A stretch of 64,000 nucleotides of DNA, taken from NCBI RefSeq assembly GCF_008329905.1, contig NZ_CP032155.1, forward strand, positions 3,286,001 through 3,350,000, given 5' to 3'. Positions 57,434 to 64,000 of this stretch are shown in pieces. The position numbers and the translations under genes were made by a program. The DNA is from Mycobacterium sp. ELW1 (lineage in GTDB: Bacteria; Actinomycetota; Actinomycetes; Mycobacteriales; Mycobacteriaceae). How positions within the stretch are numbered: position 1 is the stretch's first letter; the number at the start of each line of letters is the position of its first letter. The notes beneath the pieces are model-generated. The model worked only from the letters and a program-made list of their open reading frames with translations, did not search any database and was not told where the DNA came from.

Positions 57434-57452
57434 CTCCTAACACAGATAGGAG
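57434..57452 (+). terminator. stem-loop at the IS110 right end
   Basis: CTCCTA-ACACAGA-TAGGAG directly follows the transposase stop. No T-tract follows, so it may be a weak terminator or part of the IS right end. Confidence 0.4.
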
Positions 57453-57483
57453 CATCAATTCTCAGTCGTACTGACCGACGAGG

Positions 57484-59051
<1,568 letters not shown>

Positions 59052-59055
<4 letters not shown>

Positions 59056-59864
59056 GAAGCGGACACCTTCTGTCGCACACCCACGGCCAACTCCTCGGTC
59101 AGCGTCCGCACTGCCGCCAACCCATCGGTCAATGCCGACACAAGAGCCGAACCCACGATCACCCCGTCGGCGAAGGCCGCGATCTCGGCGGCCTGCTCAC
59201 GGGAGCGCACGCCAAGACCGACCCCCACCGGGATGTCGGAAACCTCTTTGACCCGCCGCACGAGTTCCGGTGCTGCGCTCGACACCGCGTCCCGCGCGCC
59301 GGTGACACCCATGGTCGACGCCGCGTAGACGAAACCCCGCGAGGCCTGCACGGTTTTGGCCAGCCGCTCCGGGGTCGACGACGGTGCCACCAGGAAGATC
59401 CGGTCCAGATCGTGTACTTCTGCGGCGGCCAGCCACTCGTCGGCCTCGTCCGGAATCAAGTCCGGGGTGATCATGCCCAGTCCCCCGGCGGCCGCCAGAT
59501 CGCGCGACCACGCGTCAATTCCGTAGTGCAGCATGAGATTCCAGTACGTCATAACAACGGCATGACCGCCGGCCGCGCTGATGGCCTCCACCGCGCGCAG
59601 GGTATCGCGAACCCGGACGCCGCCCTGCAACGCGGCCTCGGTCGCGGTCGCGATGACCGGCCCGTCCATCCCCGGATCGGAGTACGGAACCCCGACTTCG
59701 ACGATGTCACAACCAGATTCGACCAGAGCCACCAGCGCGTCGATCGACACGTCGACGGACGGATACCCGGTCGGCAGATACCCGATCAGAGCGGCACGGC
59801 CCTCGTCGTGGCACGCCGCGAACACCGAACCCAGCCGTCCCGCCTGGGCGTGCTGGACGGTCAT
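59052..59864 (-). CDS. trpA: tryptophan synthase alpha chain
   Basis: 270 residues, TIM barrel. TrpA cleaves indole-3-glycerol phosphate to indole and glyceraldehyde-3-phosphate. Catalytic Glu56 and Asp63 lie in [15 protein letters not shown]; the phosphate-binding loops GVTGAR and GLGVRS are present. ATG 59864 overlaps the trpB stop by 4 bp; the longer frame upstream is within trpB. Confidence 0.96.
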
Positions 59865-61132
59865 GAGGCTCCCGGGCCGGTCTGGTCGAACAGCCCGAAC
59901 CACTTGGCCGCCGTCTCCACGTCCTTGTCGCCGCGGCCCGACAGGTTGACCAGGATGATCGAACCCGGGCCCAACTCGGCCGCCAGCTTCACCACGCCGG
60001 CCACGGCGTGCGCCGATTCGATGGCCGGGATGATGCCCTCCAGTCGACACAACAGCCGGAACGCGTCCATGGCCTCGGTGTCGGTGATCGGCTGGTACTC
60101 GGTACGCCCGATGTCCTTGAGGAACGCATGCTCGGGTCCGACGCCCGGATAATCCAGACCCGCCGAGATCGAATGCGACTCGATGGTCTGGCCATCCTCG
60201 TTCTGCAGAAGATACGAGTAGGACCCCTGGAACGCTCCCGGTGTTCCACCGGCGAAAGTCGCTGCATGCCTTCCGGTTTCGACGCCATCACCGGCCGCCT
60301 CGTAACCGATCAGCCGCACATTCACGTCATCGATGAACGGGTGGAAGATGCCGATCGCATTGGACCCGCCACCCACGCAGGCAGCCACCGCATCCGGCAG
60401 CCGGCCGGCCTGCGCCAGCATCTGCGCCCGCGCCTCGAGGCCGATGATGCGCTGGAAGTCGCGCACCATCATCGGGAACGGGTGCGGCCCGGCGGCGGTC
60501 CCGAAACAGTAGTACGTGCTGTCGGCGTTGGTGACCCAGTCGCGGAAGGCGTCGTTGATGGCGTCCTTGAGCGTCTTCGAGCCGGACTCCACCGACACCA
60601 CCTCGGCGCCCAGCAGCCGCATCCGCGCGACGTTGAGCGCCTGGCGCGCGGTGTCCACCGCGCCCATGTAGATCACGCAGTCCAGACCCAGCAGCGCACA
60701 CGCGGTCGCGGTCGCGACGCCGTGCTGGCCGGCGCCGGTCTCGGCGATCACCCGGGTCTTGCCCATCTGCTTGGCCAGCAGCGCCTGGCCGAGCACGTTG
60801 TTGATCTTGTGCGAGCCGGTGTGGTTGAGGTCCTCGCGCTTGAGAAAGATCCGTGCCCCACCGAGGTGCTCGCTCAGCCGGACCGCTTCGTAGAGCGGCG
60901 ACGGGCGCCCGGCGTAGTGGGTCTGCAGGTTGTCGAGGCGATCCAGGAATTCCTGGTCGGTGCGCGCCTTTTCGTAGGCGGCCGTCACCTCTTCGATCAC
61001 GGCCATCAACGCCTCGGCCACGTACCGTCCGCCGTAGGCGCCGAAGTGCCCGCGGGCATCGGGTTCGTGCAACGTCTGCTCGGCCACGGCCGCGCTCATG
61101 CGCGGCACGTTCGGAGTGGAGATATCAGCCAC
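59861..61132 (-). CDS. trpB: tryptophan synthase beta chain
   Basis: 423 residues, PLP enzyme joining indole and serine. PLP-binding Lys109 is in [17 protein letters not shown] and the phosphate-binding loop is [19 protein letters not shown] and [12 protein letters not shown] are also conserved. The N-terminus is long (residues 1-25 extra relative to E. coli), as in actinobacteria. It starts 4 bp after the trpC stop. Confidence 0.96.
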   Translation of the reverse strand: MADISTPNVPRMSAAVAEQTLHEPDARGHFGAYGGRYVAEALMAVIEEVTAAYEKARTDQEFLDRLDNLQTHYAGRPSPLYEAVRLSEHLGGARIFLKREDLNHTGSHKINNVLGQALLAKQMGKTRVIAETGAGQHGVATATACALLGLDCVIYMGAVDTARQALNVARMRLLGAEVVSVESGSKTLKDAINDAFRDWVTNADSTYYCFGTAAGPHPFPMMVRDFQRIIGLEARAQMLAQAGRLPDAVAACVGGGSNAIGIFHPFIDDVNVRLIGYEAAGDGVETGRHAATFAGGTPGAFQGSYSYLLQNEDGQTIESHSISAGLDYPGVGPEHAFLKDIGRTEYQPITDTEAMDAFRLLCRLEGIIPAIESAHAVAGVVKLAAELGPGSIILVNLSGRGDKDVETAAKWFGLFDQTGPGAS

Positions 61133-61135
61133 GAC

Positions 61136-61954
61136 TCAGCGAGCGGGTTTCGGGCAGGAGGGATGCGCTCCCGCGGTCACCAGGTCTGCGACGGCGCTGC
61201 GCGGGTCACCGCTGGTGACCAGACCTTCGCCGACCAACACCGCATCGGCTCCGGCGCCGGCGTACGCCAGCAGGTCACCGGTGCCCCGGACACCGGATTC
61301 GGCGACCCGGATGATCTCGGACGGCAGCCCCGGCGCGATCCGCGCGAAGCAGTCCCGGTCCACCTCCAACGTCTTGAGGTCGCGGGCGTTGACGCCGATG
61401 ACCTTGGCTCCCGCCTGCAGCGCCCGGCTGGCTTCTTCCTCGGTGTGCACCTCGACCAGCGCGGTCATGCCAAGCGACTCGGTGCGCTCCAGCAGCGACT
61501 CCAGGGCGGGTTGCTCGAGCGCGGCGACGATCAGCAGCAGCATGTCCGCGCCGTGCGCCCTGGCCTCGTGAATCTGATACGGCCGGACGATGAAGTCTTT
61601 GCGTAGCACCGGGATTCGCACAGCGGAACGTACCGCGTCCAAGTCGGCCAACGACCCGTGGAAGCGGCGTTCTTCGGTGAGCACGCTGATCACCCGCGCG
61701 CCGCCGCTCTCATACGCCCGAGCCAGCTCGGCGGGGTCGGCGATATTGGCCAGCTGCCCGCGGGAAGGGCTGGCGCGCTTCACTTCGGCAATCACGGCGA
61801 TGCCCGGCGCGCGCAGCGCGGCCAGCACGTTCAGCGGCGCCGGTGCAGCCTCCGCGGCGGCTTTGACCTCAGCCAGACTGACGATCGCCTCGCGGGCGGC
61901 AACGTCGGCGCGCACTCCCTCGATGATCGAGTCGAGCACGCTTGCCGAACTCAT
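61136..61954 (-). CDS. trpC: indole-3-glycerol phosphate synthase
   Basis: 272 residues, identical in length to M. tuberculosis TrpC. It closes the indole ring from CdRP. Catalytic residues: Glu57 and Lys59 in [11 protein letters not shown], Lys in VLRKDFIV, Glu in LVEVHTEEE, and Asn/Ser in [15 protein letters not shown] and [17 protein letters not shown] 61954 (MSSASVLDS) is used; 26 extra upstream codons are open but basic and unlike the family. Confidence 0.96.
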   Translation of the reverse strand: MSSASVLDSIIEGVRADVAAREAIVSLAEVKAAAEAAPAPLNVLAALRAPGIAVIAEVKRASPSRGQLANIADPAELARAYESGGARVISVLTEERRFHGSLADLDAVRSAVRIPVLRKDFIVRPYQIHEARAHGADMLLLIVAALEQPALESLLERTESLGMTALVEVHTEEEASRALQAGAKVIGVNARDLKTLEVDRDCFARIAPGLPSEIIRVAESGVRGTGDLLAYAGAGADAVLVGEGLVTSGDPRSAVADLVTAGAHPSCPKPAR

Positions 61955-62035
61955 GGCTGCCGGATCCCTTCTCACGCCCTGGCGATCTCGCTTGCGTCGT
62001 CCAGTGAAGGGTAGTCGTATCGAGCCGCGCATACG

Positions 62036-62635
62036 TCACCGACCCTCGGTGTCGGTACGACGATCCGTGGGATCGACACCTTCGTCCAGCGCATCCCACA
62101 TGCCCCGCTCCGAAACGCTTGGATCCGTGTCCTCGCTACGTGCCGCGCTGCGACGAGCAGCCGGTGCCGCATATTTGGCGGTGGCCTGGCGTCCAGAGGC
62201 CGCCGAGCGCATCAGCAGCACGGCAGCGACCAGGGCACATGCCGCCGCGCCGATGGTCAACCCGGCGCCGAGGTACTGGCGAGAGCTGGCGACCAGCGTG
62301 TGCACCGGGATCTGGGCGAGTTCGGCGGCACGCGGACCGACGTCCGGGGTGCGGATCAAGCTGACACCGAGGTAACCGAGCAGCAGGGTCACCACCGCCA
62401 CCAGCATCGCGACCGCCCGCAGGCCCCATCCCCGTACCGCCAGGCCGGCCACCGCCGCGGCGAGCAGCAGCACAGCCAACGGCAGCAGGGCATTGGACCA
62501 GTTGGCGCCCGTCAACATCACCGTCTTGGGCTGGCCGAGACCGTCGAACGACGTCACCGACACCCAGGCGAGCCGGGAGGCGACCCACAGCAACACCGCC
62601 GACACGACCAGCAACAGCTGTCCGATGCGGATCAC
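62036..62635 (-). CDS. Trp-operon-associated membrane protein (TIGR02234 / Rv1610-like)
   Basis: 199 residues with four membrane segments: [64 protein letters not shown] and [17 protein letters not shown], then an Arg/Asp-rich tail. The family occurs only in actinobacterial trp operons between trpE and trpC; function unknown. GTG 62635 overlaps the trpE stop by 4 bp (GTGA). Confidence 0.88.
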   Translation of the reverse strand: MIRIGQLLLVVSAVLLWVASRLAWVSVTSFDGLGQPKTVMLTGANWSNALLPLAVLLLAAAVAGLAVRGWGLRAVAMLVAVVTLLLGYLGVSLIRTPDVGPRAAELAQIPVHTLVASSRQYLGAGLTIGAAACALVAAVLLMRSAASGRQATAKYAAPAARRSAARSEDTDPSVSERGMWDALDEGVDPTDRRTDTEGR

Positions 62636-64000
62636 GGGGCGCTCAGAGTTTCGGCGGCGGCGATCGCGTTCAGTACCGCCTTGGCCTTGTTGGCGGACTC
62701 GTTGTATTCGTAGGGACCGTTGGAGTCGGCCACCACGCCACCACCGGCCTGCACGTACGCGGTGCCCTTGCTCATCAGGGCGGTGCGGATGGCAATGGCG
62801 AAGTCGGCATTGCCGGCGAAGTCCAGATAGCCGACGACCCCGCCGTAGAGGCCGCGACGGGTCTTCTCCACCCCTTCGATGAGCTCCATGGCCCGCACCT
62901 TCGGCGCACCGGTCAGCGTGCCGGCCGGGAAACAGGCCGTCACCGCGTCCAGGGCGGTGCGCCCATCGGCGAGCAGCCCGGTGACGGTCGACACGATGTG
63001 CATGACGTGGCTGTAGCGCTCGATGTGGCTGTAGTCCTCGACGCGCACCGTGCCCGGGACACACACCCGGCCGAGGTCGTTGCGTCCGAGGTCGACCAGC
63101 ATCAGATGCTCGGAGCGTTCCTTCTCGTCGGCCAGCAACTCCTTCTCGAGCAGCTGGTCTTCCTCCTCGGTCTGGCCGCGCCACCGCGTTCCGGCGATCG
63201 GATGTGTTGTTGCCCAGCCGTCCTTCACCGTCACCAACGATTCCGGGCTGGACCCGACGATCGAAAACGCCGTTCCCCCAGTCTCATCCGGCACGTGCAT
63301 GAGATACATGTACGGGCTGGGATTGGTGACCCGCAGCATCCGGTACACATCGATCGGGTCGACCGCGGTGTCGATCTCGAAGCGCTGTGAGGGCACCACC
63401 TGGAAAGCCTCGCCGGCCTCGATCTCCTTGACCAGGCGCTCGACGATCTCGCTGTACTCCTCCATCGTGCGCTGGGAGCGGTGCCGAGACTGCGGGCGGG
63501 AGTAGGTCGCCACGGTCGACGACAGGGGCTGGCCGAGCGCCTGGGTCATCACGTCGAGGCGCGCGACGGCGTCGTCGTAGGCCTCGTCCACCCGCTCGTC
63601 GGTGCCGTTCCAGTTCACCGCGTTGGCGATCAGGGTGATGGTGCCCTCGTGATGGTCGACGGCGGCCAGATCGGTGGCCAGCAGCAGGAGCATGTCGGGC
63701 AAGCCCAGGTCGTCGGTGACCAACTCGGGCAGCCGTTCGAGGCGCCGGACGAAGTCGTAGGCGAAGAATCCGACCATCCCGCCCGACAGCGGCGGCACTC
63801 CCGGCAGCGATTCGGTGGACAGCAACGTCATCGTCTCGTGCAGGGCCTGCAACGGATCGCCACCGGTCGGGGCGTCCTGCGGGGTGGCGCCCAGCCAGAC
63901 GGCCTCGCCGTCACGCACGGTCAGCGCCGAGGGTGCACCCGCCCCGATGAACGACCAGCGCGACCACGAACGGCCGTTCTCGGCGGACTCGAGCAGGAAT
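62632..64000 (-). CDS. trpE: anthranilate synthase component I, N-terminus outside the window
   Basis: About 455 C-terminal residues are visible; the frame stays open to base 64000. The LLES motif (feedback-inhibition Trp site) is at the window edge, followed by [20 protein letters not shown], then the chorismate-binding core: [39 protein letters not shown] and [22 protein letters not shown]. It starts the trp pathway from chorismate. A leader or attenuator would lie beyond 64000. Confidence 0.96.
   Translation of the reverse strand, partial: FLLESAENGRSWSRWSFIGAGAPSALTVRDGEAVWLGATPQDAPTGGDPLQALHETMTLLSTESLPGVPPLSGGMVGFFAYDFVRRLERLPELVTDDLGLPDMLLLLATDLAAVDHHEGTITLIANAVNWNGTDERVDEAYDDAVARLDVMTQALGQPLSSTVATYSRPQSRHRSQRTMEEYSEIVERLVKEIEAGEAFQVVPSQRFEIDTAVDPIDVYRMLRVTNPSPYMYLMHVPDETGGTAFSIVGSSPESLVTVKDGWATTHPIAGTRWRGQTEEEDQLLEKELLADEKERSEHLMLVDLGRNDLGRVCVPGTVRVEDYSHIERYSHVMHIVSTVTGLLADGRTALDAVTACFPAGTLTGAPKVRAMELIEGVEKTRRGLYGGVVGYLDFAGNADFAIAIRTALMSKGTAYVQAGGGVVADSNGPYEYNESANKAKAVLNAIAAAETLSAP

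Larger units (their letters stand above)
55960..57483 (+). mobile_element. IS110-family insertion sequence (ends approximate)
   Basis: One DEDD transposase gene preceded by about 280 bp and followed by at most 50 bp of non-coding DNA, with no terminal inverted repeats, the normal IS110 layout. The exact ends cannot be fixed from one copy: the left end lies between the SOS box at 55932 and about 56060, the right end between 57434 and the lgt stop codon at 57484. Confidence 0.8.

Noticed and set aside
63918..64000. Start of trpE at the internal ATG 63918
   Set aside because: The frame continues to the window edge with the conserved LLES motif, so this Met is internal.

Overview
The window is high-GC DNA from a mycobacterium. 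This rests on the full Pup-proteasome locus (pafA, prcBA, pup, dop, mpa), rbpA, separate ppm1 and lnt genes of the fast-grower (M. smegmatis-like) type, 13E12-family genes with mycobacterial SOS boxes, and many leaderless ATG/GTG starts preceded by a TANNNT -10. Gene names come from recognising the protein families and from remembered M. tuberculosis gene order; no database was searched.

Layout. 1-1.7 kb: sulfonate/taurine-type ABC importer, left end cut off. 1.8-8.1 kb: small Cys-rich protein, rbpA, ppm1-lnt-amidohydrolase, fxsA and two tandem PPOX flavin/F420-type proteins. 8.1-24.9 kb: aerobic cobalamin genes (cobN; cobG-cobH-cobIJ; cobL-cobM-cobK), interrupted by a TauD-type dioxygenase, a five-gene moxR3/DUF58 membrane operon and an SOS-controlled 13E12 gene. 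24.9-33.6 kb: Rv2073c/Rv2074-like pair, pepE, hot-dog and VOC proteins, 5'-3' exonuclease, a DUF4333 membrane protein, helY, tatC, tatA. 33.6-49 kb: pafC, pafB, pafA, an insert (helical protein, DUF1023 hydrolase, FAD monooxygenase), prcA, prcB, pup, dop, two paralogous membrane proteins, an Rv2114-like gene, a DUF732 protein and mpa. 49-54.5 kb: MTB12-like antigen, lppK, DUF503, trmI, RecB-like nuclease, thioesterase and an ArsR-SRPBCC-flavodoxin operon. 54.5-57.5 kb: a second SOS-controlled 13E12 gene and an IS110-family element with a strongly structured non-coding left end. 57.5-64 kb: trpE-membrane protein-trpC-trpB-trpA-lgt, with a long acidic repeat tail on Lgt.

Up to about 54.5 kb the order follows the M. 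tuberculosis Rv2050-Rv2119 segment; after the 13E12/IS110 block it jumps to the Rv1609-Rv1614 segment, so those elements mark a probable rearrangement breakpoint.

Themes. The window encodes the Pup ligase, deamidase, activator and protease and also PafB/PafC, the DNA-damage activator. A RecB-like nuclease 17 kb away has a near-consensus PafBC promoter, and both 13E12 genes have perfect LexA boxes, so both DNA-damage circuits have sites here. No tRNA, rRNA, CRISPR array or cobalamin riboswitch was found. No gene-free stretch exceeds 300 bases; the longest (about 290) is the IS110 left end.
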